Source of the DNA: Phascolomyces articulosus
Lineage: Eukaryota; Mucoromycota; Mucoromycetes; Mucorales; Lichtheimiaceae
NCBI GenBank assembly: GCA_025677815.1
Contig: JAIXMP010000074.1
Span: 1 to 64,000 of the forward strand
DNA: 64,000 bases
Direction of reading: 5' to 3'
Below the pieces are notes generated by a model that saw nothing but the letters and a program-made list of their open reading frames with translations, had not been told where the DNA came from and searched no databases. Positions 44,022-56,500 of the stretch are shown here, in pieces. Position 1 is the stretch's first letter, and each line of letters opens with the position of its first letter. The translations under genes and the position numbers were made by a program.

Positions 44022-47000
44022 ATGTCCTACGTTACAGCTGATAAAGCCGAAGGTGAACTTGCAACAAGTATTCGAAAAGCGACAAGTCCAGAAGAAACGG
44101 CTCCAAAACAAAAACATGTTCGAAGTGAGTCCTTTATTATTTTGGTTCTATAGATAATAAAAAAAGACAAAGAGTGATTTTTGGATCGGTTTATTTTTTA
44201 TTTTTTTTGGAGATCGTGTGAAAAGAAACGAGGATTGAAACGATTGACCCATTCAAACACCATTTTAGAATGCATTGTCTATACCTGGGATCATCGTTCA
44301 TCGGCCATTATATGGAATATTTTAAAAGTTCAACCCATTCTTTCTGACGAAATTCAAACGTTTAAAGCGCTTATTATGGTTCACAAGATTATTAAAGACG
44401 GACACCCAAACGTAACATTCAAAAAAAAGTGGGGGAGAAGAGAGAGGAGAGAGCACAGACCTTTATAAGGACTTTTTTAACATTTATATTGTGGGGGAGA
44501 GACAATGATAGTCCGGAAAAATGGAAACCAAAAAAAAAAAAAAAACTTAACATGAATTGTGTGTAACTATAAAAAATGAAATGATAGGTCATCAAAGACG
44601 CGTTGCATGAAATGGATTGGTTACATACAGTGGCACGCAGTGTATCTGCCGACGGAGCTCGTGGATATGGTGTTTTGATTCGTAGTTATGTTGATTTACT
44701 CATGCATAAATTGAGATATCATAAGGATCATCCTGAATTCAATGGAACGTTTGATTATGATGAATATGTCAGTTTGAAAAACATTAATGATCCAAATGAA
44801 GGGTAATAATGATAAAATGGATAGTGTTGATACATGTAAATAGGATTTCACACGATCCAATGTTAGTAATAATAATTTTATTTATTTTGTAGCTTTGAGA
44901 CGATCAGCGACCTTATGAATTTACAAGATCATATTGATCAATTTCAAAAGGCCGTTTTTGCTAGTCTGGGCCATAGTTTTAATAATGAATGTCGTATAGC
45001 TGCACTGGTACCTCTTGTTGAAGAAAGTTATGGAATTTACAAGTTTTTAACGAGCATGTTAAGAGCAATGCATAAAGGTATATTAGGGATAACCCATTCA
45101 TACATTATTTGGATTAAAAAGAAGGGCTATTTTCAAAACTAATCACATCAATATACATATACAGCAACGGGTGCATTAGATGCCCTTGAGCCATTGAGAC
45201 AACGATTCAACGCTCAACACTACCATCTACGCGAATTTTATTACGAATGTGCTAACCTAAAATATTTGACAAGTTTAATCAGTGTACCTAAACTAACAGC
45301 GGATCCACCTTCATTAATTGAAATGAGTACACCACCGTTACCCAAACGACCAGAAACCCAATCTTCTGCAGCCGTCATTGAAGAAGCCCCACCTGCACAA
45401 CCCTCCCCTGAACCTGTCATTGATTTCTGGTCTCAACAACAAGCAGAAGAGCAACGTAAATATGAACAAGAACAACAACGCTTGGCAAAACAAAGAGCAG
45501 AGGAACAAGAACGATTAAGACAACAACAATTACAACAACAACGACAATTTGAAGAACAGCAACGTATGTTGGCCGAACGAGAGAGACAGCAACAGGAAGA
45601 ATTAATGCGACAACAAATGCAAGGACAACAAGCGGGTAGAATTAATGATTTGGAAATGCAACTGTTAAATTTACGTAATCAACTTGAACGGGATCAGATT
45701 ATGTTGCAGCAATATGGTCAGGTAAAAAGGAAAATGGATGACTTTACAAAATTGGCAAAATGAGTGTAAATGACTAAGATCTCAAATGCTATTCTATGTA
45801 TGGAATATGTAGCGTGTCAAATCACTCGAACAAGAACTTCTCCAAGTGAACGAACATACAAAACAGCGTGATGCATCCAAAGATGAAATGATTCGATCTT
45901 TACAAAGTAATATAATTATAAACCATAGTTGAATTTTATATATATATATAAAAAGGGTGTGTTGACTCACATAGTTATATATAGATGAAATCCAAATGTG
46001 GAAAAACAAGTATGAAGCATTAGCAAAATTATACAGTCAGTTACGAAAAGAGCATATTGAATTATTGAATAAATACAAACAATTGCAAGTAAAAGCGAAT
46101 TCTGCAAGAGAAGCGAATGAAAAATTAGAAAGGATGGAAGCGGATATGCGGGCAAAAAATGTAGAACTGGCTGATTTGATCCGAGAACGGGATCGTGCTC
46201 GAAACGAGTTGGCTCGAATTCATGGTGTAAGTATATTTTTTTTTATTACTCTATAAATGACATACCATTTCTTCTACTTTCGCACTTTTTTTTAATCATC
46301 ATCCAAAATCGACATAGTCTCAAAAGGATGAAATGGAACGACTCAAACGAGAACTGGAAACTTCCAGAGAACAAGTACAAGATCTTGGGAAATCCAAAGG
46401 AGCTGAAGTGAGCGCCTTATTAGCCAAGTTCAATAAGGAGAAAAGTGAATTGGAAGCAAGTTTACAAGAAAAACAAGCTCTAATTGATGAATTTCTTAAA
46501 CAAATTGAAGATCAACAAGGAAATGTGGATCATATTCGTCATGTAAGAGTTCTATTTATATATACATATATTTATTGGGATTGGAATATCAGATCCATAA
46601 TCAACCATCATGACTACTATTTCATTCACTACAATTTTCGACATATATATATTTGTTCAATATAGGAAAAAGATGAAGAGATTGCTGTGCTTCAAGCAGG
46701 AATGGATGAGTGTCTACAGCAGCTAAGTGAATTGCAAAATGTATGTGGCAATCCAATGGTTGGACATCACGTTAATAACAATGCTATGATCAGAATAATA
46801 ATAGTGATGAACTTCAAGAAGATTTACAACAACTCAAAAACGAACAAGCGATCAAACTGGATCAGATCCTTGGTAAAAAAAATATGTCATTGATCGATAA
46901 AAAATACAACGGTTTTTAATTAAGATATATTTCTAGATACGATTCTTGCAACATGTGTACAAAAAACCAATGATGGTGTCTATGAACTTGAATCCCCTGG

Positions 47001-48340
47001 ACAACACGGCAATGAAAATGCAACACCTGAACTTACATTATCCATGATCGAACGAGCCAGTATCATGTCTGTGGAATTCATGTCGGCCTTTAGCAAGTTT
47101 TTGGATGGTAGCGATTCCGGTGATCACAGTACGACCATTACACGTGCGCTTGAATTTTCAGATACAATTGTGGATGTATTATTGCATTCTAAGGGATTGA
47201 CTCATATGGTACCTAAAGAGAGTGATGTGGATGAAATTATTGATCTTGCCAAAAAATGTGCCGAAGCTGGTATCCAATTTTTTAGCAGTGTCATGTCCAA
47301 TTATCTAAAAATGCAACCCGTGTCGCAACGCCCAGAAATCATTATTCAAGGTGACATGCGTATGCAAGATGCTTTGACTCACTTATCACAAAAAGTAGAA
47401 GATTTGATTCTCAGTGGCACCACCAAGGATATTAATGCCTTGGAAGAAGGAGAAGTCGGGGACCTTGTGGAAAAAGAAATGTCCAATGCAGCCCGTGCTA
47501 TTGAAGAAGCCACAGCCAAAATTCAAGAATTGATGCGAAAACCAGCCAATCCAGAATTTTCTGCCACGGATCTTCAAGTCCATCAATTGATCTTGAATTC
47601 TGTATTGGCATTGACCAACGCGATTGGAAATTTGATCAAATGTACAACAGCTTCTCAACAAGAAATTGTGGCCCAAGGACGTGGATCTTCTTCCAAAGCC
47701 GCATTTTATAAGAAACATAATCGATGGACAGAAGGATTAATTTCGGCTGCTAAAGCAGTGGGTGTGGCTACCAATATGTTGGTGGAAGCAGCAGACGGGG
47801 TGATTAGTCGTACTCATTCCTTTGAACAGTTGATTGTAGCTTCCAATGAAGTATCAGCTGCAACAGCACAACTGGTGGCAGCTTCGCGTGTAAAATCTAC
47901 ATTCATGTCACGTACTCAAGAACGTTTGGAAATGGCGGCCAAAGCAGTCAAGGATGCAGCCACTGAATTGGTGAAACAAGTAAAACAGTTGGTGGCGCAA
48001 AAGGCTTCGGATGAAGATGTGAATATTGATTTCAATAAACTTTCTGTCCATGAATTCAAGCGTCGTGAAATGGAACAACAAGTAAAGATTTTGAAACTGG
48101 ATGCAGAATTAGTCAATGCACGTCGTGTATTGGCGGAAATGAGGTAATATATATAATTTGTCTTTTATGGATAATGGAAAATTCATATAATTGATACTTC
48201 TTTTTATTTCTATTATCTATACGTGATAAATTATAGACGAAGTGGATATCATACAGGTATTATTATTATTATATGGATCGCAATTCGTTGTTTGAATATA
48301 CTAATTATTTTGATTTGCGTATATAGAGGAAACCGATTAG
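44022..48340 (+). CDS. SLA2: SLA2/HIP1R-type endocytic adaptor (ANTH + coiled coil + I/LWEQ)
   Basis: Thirteen exons splice in phase: 44022-44124, 44269-44411, 44588-44802, 44893-45077, 45165-45721, 45813-45906, 45985-46226, 46318-46542, 46666-46740, 46794-46872, 46937-48143, 48237-48256 and 48327-48340. The product is 1052 residues and ends in TAG. An ANTH lipid-binding domain (about 10-270) shows CIVYTWDHRSS, FKALIMVHKIIKDGHPN and ADGARGYGVLIRSYVD. A Pro-rich linker follows, then a Gln/Glu-rich coiled coil (about 310-640). The C-terminal talin-like I/LWEQ actin-binding module (about 810-1010) shows SNAARAIEEATAKIQELM, YKKHNRWTEGLISAAKAVG and RTQERLEMAAKAVKDAATEL. The family links clathrin-coated pits and PI(4,5)P2 membranes to actin during endocytosis. 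S. cerevisiae Sla2 has about 970 residues. Two tiny 3' exons (20 and 14 nt) are phase-consistent but the least certain. Confidence 0.93.
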
Positions 48341-48835
48341 GCGAGCTTTGGAAGATCAAGAAGTATTCTACATATAATGATTTTAATATTTCCAATAACT
48401 ACTATATTATTACTACGAAATTGATCCGTTTACTGTTTTTTTTCTTGTAATACGTTTTTATAATACACATTTTACTATCTATCTATTTTCATATTAAAAA
48501 TAATTGCTATATACAGAAGATGTCCTTTTTTTTGAACTTTATGGTTGGTGCTTCCACTAAAGGTATAAATAACGCAAATATTTGTAACTACAATACGAAA
48601 ACCTTAATCAAAGATGATTGTTTATAATGGAAACTATGAAATACATATATAGTAGTGTTGGTGTTGTTCCTGGAGATCAGATATGAATGAGTGTTTTTTT
48701 TATATTTATAACAAAATTGTGGGATGATATGACGTTGACAGTTCATATTTTTATGCACACCAAAAGAAAAAAACTAAGCAAATTATGTCATACAACATGC
48801 ATGTTGACAAAGTGATTGGTATAACATTTACCCTC
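48341..48835. other. 3' region of SLA2, no gene seen
   Basis: AT-rich DNA; short frames only. It probably contains the SLA2 3'UTR and terminator. Confidence 0.45.
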
Positions 48836-48973
48836 CTATTCAAATGCTGTGCATCTTTTTTTAGAGTGTAACATACCAAATTTGATCTGTTCTCCATGTA
48901 ACGTTTGCCCATGTATAACGCCGTCTTTCCGAAAAGATTCGTCATTGCTATCAACAACAACGTGGTCATCCAT
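48836..48973 (-). CDS. Possible 45-residue protein or first exon
   Basis: Minus strand, ATG 48971-48973 in a good context (GCACCATGG), encoding MDDHVVVDSNDESFRKDGVI onward to TAG at 48836. The composition is hydrophilic and coding-like. A GTATGT donor within (after ...EQIKFG) allows an alternative spliced form. No family recognised. Confidence 0.28.
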   Translation of the reverse strand: MDDHVVVDSNDESFRKDGVIHGQTLHGEQIKFGMLHSKKRCTAFE

Positions 48974-49542
48974 GGTGCGATTTTGTACCGTCTTGTTTAC
49001 TTTTTATTTTTCAATAATATATTATGATATCAATTATTTATTAAACCTACCTAAAATAAGCAGTCGATCTTGGATGTTATATGGGCTATAAATATATGGG
49101 TGATTTTTTTTATCTTTTCAAATTGTTAGTGATGAGTAATGGATACACTTTGTAAGAAAGTCTTCTTCCTCAGCTGTCAAAAATATTCCATACTTGTACT
49201 ATTTTTATCAAGTTCCATTTCATTCTATTTTTCCGATTACGCAGCAACAAGCGAATAACCACATGATCCGTAGCACGGCCATAAACAATCAAAAAACATT
49301 GGAATAAAGAAAAAAAAAGAGAGTAATGGAATCATGATGGTCATCGGGATAACTGTCCGAGGAAGGTGTCACGAAAAGGGCGCTAAATACGCTGCACAAC
49401 AGGGTTCACGAGTGGTAACTCAGCCTGGACTTTCGTACCTTTTTCTCTTCTATATAAAAAGACGATGACATTTTGGTCGATTTTATTTTTTTCTTTTTAT
49501 TTTTATTTTATATAACTTTATTCTTCTCATTTTATCATAGAC
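48974..49542. other. Upstream region of the flavoprotein gene
   Basis: It includes a GC-richer stretch at 49340-49440 (GTGTCACGAAAAGGGCGC) and a pyrimidine-rich leader with TATATAAAA at about 49451, presumably the promoter of the gene at 49543. Confidence 0.45.
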
Positions 49543-50524
49543 ATGTCTGACCCTTTTACCGCTACCACTGCTCCACCCGTTACTAAGAAAATGGACGTTT
49601 CTCCTTCCTGGAAAAAGGTTATCCAGAACAAGACTCATGGTTTAGACAAGCCCACTTATTTATCCATTGCTACCGTGGATGAAAAGGATAGTTCTCCATT
49701 GAATGAAATTTTTGTTTATCGTGGTTTTGCTGGTGAAGATAAGCATGGTGAAACTGGATGGCAAAGTGATCTTTTAACAAGTACTTGTGATAAGCGTTCC
49801 TTTAATGTCGCTGATAATGCAACTTTTGTTGCTACTTGGTAAGAATCTTGTTTTTTGTTGTTGCTGTAAATAATATCACTCGTAAAAAGAAAGAAACTAA
49901 CCATTTATGTTATTATTTTTTTGTAGGGTTGTAAATGATGACCATTTCCGTATTCTTGGCAAGGCCCATGCTCTTGGTCAAGAATTCAACAGCACTGATG
50001 ATATTGGTAACCATATTGTTCGCAAGCGAAGATTCAGAAAGTCTCACAAGGAAGGTGACAATGATAACAGCAGCGACGACGAAGATGATGAAGAAAGTCT
50101 CGGTGACAAAGTCAGCAGTGCTACCAAATCCTTTTTAAGACGTATCAAGTCTCGTATCCATCATGGTGGAAGTAGCAGAAAGTTTGATTGGGAAGCTGAA
50201 CGTTTACGTCAATGGCACGATTTGTCGGATGAAGCACGCGCTTCGTTCACTTGGCCTACAGCTTCGGGTCAACCCAAGGTGGATGAAGGTGAAGAAGACT
50301 TGGAAGCCCGTGTTGCTCAACTTGAAATTGGTGATACCGATGCTGAAGGTCATTTCACCCATGAAGACAAGGATAAACAAGCATTATTGGAACGAGGTTA
50401 TGAAAACTTTGTGGTTGTTTTCTTGGAAGTATTAGAAATTGATCATCAAGATCTTGGTCAAGGTCAACGTACCATTTATCATAGAGATGGTATTGAATGG
50501 AAGACTACTTCCGTCACTGCTTAA
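49543..50524 (+). CDS. Pyridoxamine-5'-phosphate-oxidase-like FMN-binding protein
   Basis: Two exons, 49543-49838 and 49927-50524 (TG|G phase), give 297 residues. The N-terminal half shows the split-barrel flavin fold seen in Alr4036-like fungal proteins: SWKKVIQNKTHGL, TYLSIATVD, NEIFVYRGFAGE, GWQSDLLTSTCDKRS, ATFVATWVVNDDHFRILGKA. An acidic and basic insertion (DNDNSSDDEDDEES, then KSFLRRIKSRIHHGG) sits in the middle. The fold then closes with FDWEAERLRQWHDLSDEARA, FTWPTASGQP, NFVVVFLEVLEIDHQDLG and GIEWKTTSVTA, where the W...LSDEARASFTWP block is typical of this subfamily. True pyridoxine oxidase activity is not assured; many members have unknown substrates. Confidence 0.8.
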
Positions 50525-50908
50525 TCATATTCATAATCATAATATACAAACATCCTATATCATATTTATTACCCACCATTCAATCCCATCATCATTTATC
50601 ACATCTGCATCATGTATAATAATCATCAATTGTCCAAATAAATAAATAAATTAACCTGAACTGTCTATAAAATCTTTTCTTTGTGTGTGTATATATAAAG
50701 ATATTTTTGATGTCTTTTAGACTTTGTGGCATGAATGATGTTTGGATAAATGTAAAAAAAATTGTAGAGTGAATTGTAACACAATTTATTCATTTATATT
50801 TATTCCATTCAACCAAACTTTAAACTTACGCTGACCTTTCTTTAACTAGAATAATTTGTACAGGTTTAAAAAGAAAACCCGCTTTTTATAGATTGCTTTA
50901 TTTTTGTC

Positions 50909-52607
50909 ATGGCACCCATCACGGTGAGACGACTCGCTCGTCTACCTTTACAATTACTTTTTAATCGAGAATACTTTTGGTACCTGGCATCATTATTATT
51001 GATTGGCGAATCTGTACTTAACTTCTTAATCATCAACAAGGTGGCGTGTAAGTTGTCAAAATAGTATATATCACAAGTTAATAGGACTAACTCAACCAAT
51101 TTTTTTTTAACACAGACACTGAGATTGATTGGATTGCCTATATGCAAGAAGTCAAAGGATATTTGGATGGAGAACGAGATTATCTACAATTACGTGGTGA
51201 TACGGGTCCATTAGTTTATCCTGCTGGTTTTGTCTATATTTATTCATTTCTTTATTATATCACGGATCATGGAAAGAATATTCGATTGGCTCAATACTTG
51301 TTTGAAGGATTGTATCTTGCCACTCAATTCGTTGTTTTTGTCATCTATTCAAAATCGAAAAAGTTGCCTCCTTATAGCATCATTTTATTGTGTCTCTCGA
51401 AACGTCTTCATTCCATTTTCGTGTTAAGGTGCTTTAATGATCCAGTGGCTATGTTTTTCATGTATTCATGTATATTAGCCATGTTACATCGTCGATGGTT
51501 TTTTAGTAGTGTATTATTTAGGTAAATTTAACTAAAATGGTGGGAGGATATAAGTAGGTTATCTTGTGTATAATTTTTTTTTGTTATATTTGCTTATTGT
51601 AGTGTCGCAGTATCCATTAAAATGAACGTATTACTCTTTTTCCCTGCTTTTGGTATCTTGTTATGGCAATCCATTGGCGCTTGGATGACCTTATTTTATC
51701 TCATGGTCATTGTTGTTATCCAGGTATAAAATAATATTGATATATTATTTCATATTTTTGGTATCGTTTGCCAAGGTTGATGACTGTTTTTTACTTATTT
51801 GATATATAACAAATTAGGCTGGTCTTGCTTATCCATTCTTATCAACTTATCCACACTCTTACCTTGGACGTGCATTTGAATTTTCTCGAGTATTTGATTA
51901 TCAATGGACTGTTAATTGGAGGATGATTGATGAAAAATCATTTATATCTCCTGAATTCGCAAATGCACTACTTACTGGACATGCTGTAACATTATTAGTA
52001 TTTGTTGTCATGGTTTGGTCCAAAGGGTAATTTGAAATATACCATGAATAGTAAAAAAGAGTTGCTCATACATATTCATTGCTTATTTACAATGGATTCT
52101 TTTTTTAATAGCACTGTATTGATCAAAGTATTTATTGATGGACTTCGTAATCGTACACGCAAGATACCAGCAGATGGTAGGATGAATATATAATGGACCA
52201 ACGAAAAGACAAAGGATATATACTAACTGAATCCATTTTTATAATATTAGAAATAATCCTAACATTATTTACATCCAATTTTATGGGAATTGTATTTGCA
52301 CGATCATTGCATTATCAATTCTACTCTTGGTACTTTCACAGTCTACCATTTTTATTATGGAATAGTGTACCAATGTATTTGAGGTAAAGAAAGGAGATGA
52401 ATAAACAAATTACATCGAATTGGACAAGCAGGGCATCAATGAACTAATATAGTACCTTTAATTATCCAAAAAAAAAAAAGGGTTGGAATTTTTATAGCCA
52501 TTGAAAACTGCTGGCTTACTTTTCCATCCACGATGACTTCCTCTTGGACTTTACTTGGATGCCATAGTTTAATATTGATCGGGCTTTTGGTCAATGGATT
52601 ATCATAA
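50909..52607 (+). CDS. ALG3: Dol-P-Man:Man5GlcNAc2-PP-Dol alpha-1,3-mannosyltransferase
   Basis: Seven exons join in phase: 50909-51047, 51116-51521, 51603-51723, 51818-52026, 52112-52176, 52251-52383 and 52481-52607, giving 399 residues. Diagnostic ALG3 features are DTEIDW-type [73 protein letters not shown] with [18 protein letters not shown], and [20 protein letters not shown]. Hydrophobic segments throughout fit a polytopic ER membrane glycosyltransferase that adds the first Dol-P-Man-dependent mannose to the lipid-linked oligosaccharide. It is slightly shorter than yeast Alg3 (458 residues). The last intron would use an acceptor after an A-run (aaaaaaaaag at 52480), which is unusual but is the only one that keeps the frame. 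Confidence 0.92.
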
Positions 52608-52773
52608 AATAAAAACGTTTAAGGATATACCTTTTTTTTAGCACGCCTTTTGTTATTGTCGTTATTGTTGTAGAATAAATGCTTATTATCGAAAAAAACC
52701 ACCTGGAATGATAGTTTACGATATCCCGATTAATTGGTGTTGTATCATTACTCTATATAAAAATTTCATTGTA

Positions 52774-52819
<46 letters not shown>

Positions 52820-53137
52820 TCTATTGTTAGAGCTACGTACGTTTTTACCCAAAAGAAAAACACAATTGATAAATTTACCATGACAACAATAATCGATACA
52901 TAATATGGTTTTATCAGGTCTTTTTTTTTTTGACATTTAATTTGAGGTTACTAAAACAAGTTCAATTCCGGTGTCAAAAGCCCTCAGCTTTAAATATAAA
53001 TAATAATCAATATGTAAGAAAAGATATTCATTTTTTAAAATCATATATAAAAGACAAACTTTTTATCTTCCCTTTTTACAGTTCTTTTCCTATTACACAC
53101 CCATATTATTTTATTAGTTTTTAAGCAACATTCCAAC
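52608..53137. other. ALG3 3' region with a 41-bp A homopolymer
   Basis: An uninterrupted A-run covers 52777-52817. The rest is AT-rich. A chance 64-codon frame (52930-53124) is not supported. Confidence 0.6.
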
Positions 53138-53465
53138 ATGAACAATAACATCCAACAAGTTGAAGGCTTCCGCCTCCCACCCAGAGTACTCAGTATGATC
53201 TTTGGATGGTATTTTCACATCTTTAAATTCATCATTTACTTCCGTAACCGACATTTGGGATGGTTCTTCCGTACATATGCATAGCGCTTCAATATCATAG
53301 AAGGATTATCTCCCACACGGATCACCCTGTCCGACTTGTTCACGAGTTTGAATTATTGGATCAAGCAGTCTTATATCCTGTTCAAGTTCTCAACATGGTC
53401 AATCCACAGAGTGCTGATCTTGTGCTCTGGGTTTAAGCCTTCAGCAACGTCCCGCACCACAATAT
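53138..53465 (+). pseudogene. Possible F-box gene fragment
   Basis: ATG 53138 opens MNNNIQQVEGFRLPPRVLSM, in which FRLPPRVLSMIFGW resembles the start of an F-box. Continuing needs frame or splice changes: after a GCATAG acceptor at about 53284, HRRIISHTDHPVRLVHEFEL reads on to a TAA near 53430. I could not build one clean model joining this to the nuclease-like gene downstream, so it is called a fragment. Confidence 0.35.
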
Positions 53466-53571
53466 CTGTACAGTATGTATAAACAAATTTAATTAATGAT
53501 TTACAACAATTATACATATTATATAATCTGAACAATAACTACTTTTCTATATGGATTACCTTTTAATATAG

Positions 53572-54262
53572 CATACACTGATGGTGTGAAAAACCACCAT
53601 TTCCTCAATTTTATCGAAACAGCTGCGTATTATGGATTGTGTATTCATATATTTATATAGATTGTTGTATTACGTGCACTCCATCTATCAAATGCCCTCA
53701 CGGCTATTCGCGCAAAAGTATGCATATTATTATTGTCTACATCATCATATTAGAAATGTATTATATTATATATAATATATTAACAAATCATACATATATT
53801 TATATAGATTTTTGTGGAGAATGTAATAAGAAATTAATGTGCACTGGCTGTGGATTATTCATGGTTCGAAGCGGAACAAATGTATGTGCTTCATGTAAGC
53901 CCAGTTCACATAGAAACAAAAAATCGCGACAAAATTCAACTGAGGGCATCGAAGCAATATATCTCGTGAAGAAATTGGAGCATGTTGCATATTGGTCTGG
54001 GAATTATACACCCTTCCGTGAATTTGGCTTCAATTACCGTCCAGATTTTATCTATATAACTCCTAACAAGACCTATCTATTAGAAGTAGATGAGCACTCG
54101 CACACAGCCTACGATAATTCGTGTGAATTGTCAAGAATAAATACTTTGATTTCCACACTGTTAACTGAAGACCATATGCATTATGTACACGTAATTCGAT
54201 CTAATCCCGATCCATCAAATACACACCGAGCGAGACAGATAACATTTGAAGAAAAACTATAA
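53572..54262 (+). CDS. Putative PD-(D/E)XK-like nuclease with Cys-rich N-terminal module
   Basis: The best-supported part joins 53659-53717 to 53808-54262 in phase, ending in TAA. A Cys/His-rich module (CCITCTPSIKCPHG, then NFCGECNKKLMCTGCG and VCASCKP) looks like zinc knuckles. The C-terminal domain reads FREFGFNYRPDFIYI, TYLLEVDEHSHTAYD, SCELSRINTLIS and HVIRSNPDPSN. The RPDF ... LLEVDEHSH ... CE..R ... R-x-NPD arrangement matches, from memory, restriction-endonuclease-fold proteins found in large DNA viruses of protists and in algae; E and D in EVDE would be metal ligands. The first piece (YTDGVKNHHFLNFIETAAYY, from 53572) is out of frame with the Cys module, and only a 20-bp intron could bridge it, so the 5' end is unresolved and the gene may be damaged. 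Function is inferred. Confidence 0.5.
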
Positions 54263-54858
54263 AAGCTGTTATGCTTTATCCAAGATGATGAAAAATCGAC
54301 CAACGATAACGATACTCCACGGGTGCAGTAAAACGTTCCAAGTCAGATCATGCGTACAGCAAAAATGTTGATCACTTTTAGCAGTCATTCTGTATGCGTC
54401 GTCTATAGCTCTTGCCGTTGTTAATATAACATTATTTGCACTCTTTCATGTAATTATTATTCATAAAATAATACTATTACTCGTTTTTATTGAAGTTTGA
54501 ATAATTTTATGTATAATAATAACTTTTTCTTAAAAAACCAAAATGTGGTCCTGTTACTACAATATATATTTAATAATAAACAACGTTATTAACCATGATT
54601 TTTACATGTACGCATAACACGAAAACATATATAACTTCTATAGAGGGAGACCTTCTTGAGACTTTTATCATAAATAATCTTATTTTATGTATAAGTCCCA
54701 CCAAACTTTGGTACAACTCATTTTATCCCCCCAAAAAACATTTTTTCACGTCCCGAATACGCTGGTGACTTGAGTGCGGAACTCACTGCTTAACACTTAA
54801 ATAACAGCCAGTTCATTTCGTTTTTACCTTTTCCATAAACTTCATTTATCTCCTTATA
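54263..54858. other. Intergenic, no gene seen
   Basis: AT-rich spacer between the nuclease-like gene and the C2H2 gene; the right end is the latter's promoter. Confidence 0.5.
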
Positions 54859-56096
54859 ATGTCACAACCTGCTCTTAAAATCAAATTACGGCTGAATGGC
54901 CCTTCTGCATCTATAAAATCGGATAATTCATCACCATCGCCCTCTAATAATACATCAGCTACCCCTTCGTCTACCACTGCGTATGTGTATATTAATGGGG
55001 TTTTTTTTAGGTTTAGCAAAAACCTTTTATTTTTTTGGAGGGAAAGGGAGAGAGAGAGAAGGAAAGTTTTTATAAAGTATAAATAAAATAGAGTTATTAA
55101 CAAAAAAATTTTTTTTGAATATATAGTGGTGACGATGATGGATCTGTGGCAGAGGATGGTAAGGATCATAAGTAAGACAGTGTAGAAGGAAAAGATAAGT
55201 GTGGATGATCGATTAATGGATATAGGTAGAGAGAGATAAAAATTAATGTATGAATACGGCTTTGTTCTTCAGCAGGTACACCAGCATCATCCACTGCAGC
55301 TCCAACACCAACAGCTACTCCAGCTGCACCAACACCAACACCAAGTAGACCTCGAGGTGGGCATCATCATACCAGCCATCATTCAACAACTTCGCGAAAA
55401 GATATCCTTAAACATAAAGATACTAAAGTCCGGAAATGGAAAAGAAAACCAATGACTTTTTATACATTAGAAGGCAATGCAGTCCAACTTGGTTCATGGA
55501 ATTCTGGTACGTGGATTTATATATGAAATAGTGAGAGAGAGTTTTATTTGCTATTCCAATTTTCTTCTATGATCCCTCATTCAACCAATAACATTTCGCA
55601 TTGATTAGAGGAAGAAATGACATTGAATAAACGTAGTACGGAACCCACCACATTAGCCGATATCGATGCTCTTTATTCTGCAAGTGGTGGTGAAAAGGAT
55701 TTTAGACCTTATTTATGTACACAACCTGGATGTTCAAAATCATTTACAACATACGATCAATTACAAACGCATGAAACAAATATGCATGGTACCAAGAAAT
55801 TGATTTGTGGTATTAATGGATGTCATAAGAGCTTTGTCACGCCAGGTCAGCTTACCAAACATCGTAAAATGGTTCATTTCCGTGCGGCAAGAAAGGCAAA
55901 GATGGAAGCGGCAGCTGCTGCAGCTGCCGCAGCGGAAGAATCAGCAAATGCGGATGATGCTTCTTCACGGACGGGTACAACAACGAATAATGAAGCAACA
56001 CCATCTACAGAAACACCACCACCCACAACATCAGCAGGCAATGGTTCCTCATCAGATGTAGTGGATGTGGGTAATTCTGAATATATGACAACATAA
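54859..56096 (+). CDS. C2H2 zinc-finger nuclear protein
   Basis: Four exons join in phase: 54859-54980, 55127-55158, 55273-55506 and 55609-56096, giving 291 residues. The N-terminus, MSQPALKIKLRLNGP, carries a basic-hydrophobic K-I-K-L-R-L motif. It is followed by Ser/Thr/Pro/Ala-rich low complexity, a His-rich patch, and a basic block VRKWKRKPMTFYTLEGNAVQ that looks conserved. Two C2H2 fingers follow: YLCTQPGCSKSFTTYDQLQT with HETNMH, and LICGINGCHKSFVTPGQLTK with HRKMVH. The tail has an alanine run and Thr/Ser/Pro-rich sequence. The acidic GDDDGSVAED micro-exon is 32 nt. It may be a chromatin or transcription factor; the KIKLRL motif and fingers recall INO80-associated zinc-finger subunits, but that is a guess. 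Confidence 0.8.
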
Positions 56097-56500
56097 AGGT
56101 TTATGAGTAACAATAGTAGTAATAGCAGCAAATACAAGCATCTTCCTCTCTCTTCTTTACCGTTTTTATTTTATTATTCCACGTAGTTATTATTTGTGTT
56201 TTCATGAACGTCCAACCATTTATCCTCTCATTTCTCTTTTTATATAACACCCATTTGTTACATATTACATTTGCATCTTTATTAAATAAGTATATATCAC
56301 ATTATTTATCTTTTTTTTTTGTTTATGATTGAGGAAAGCAAAATGTCATATGTAAAAATTTCATGATTATGAACTAATTTTAGAGAGTTGTAGGTTTTAT
56401 GCATAACGACATAACGATAAACTGGACTTCAAACCACCACCTTCTTTTTTGGGACTTTTCTCTCTCATTATCTCTTTTTTTCTACGAATTGTTATACGCC
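56097..56500. other. Spacer between C2H2 and F-box genes
   Basis: AT-rich, about 400 bp, containing the 3'UTR of one gene and the promoter of the next in the same direction. The in-frame open stretch before 56501 reads as hydrophobic low complexity and is not included. Confidence 0.5.

Noticed and set aside
47386..48116. Minus-strand open frames inside SLA2
   Set aside because: Antisense to a confidently identified I/LWEQ coding exon, with no motifs of their own.
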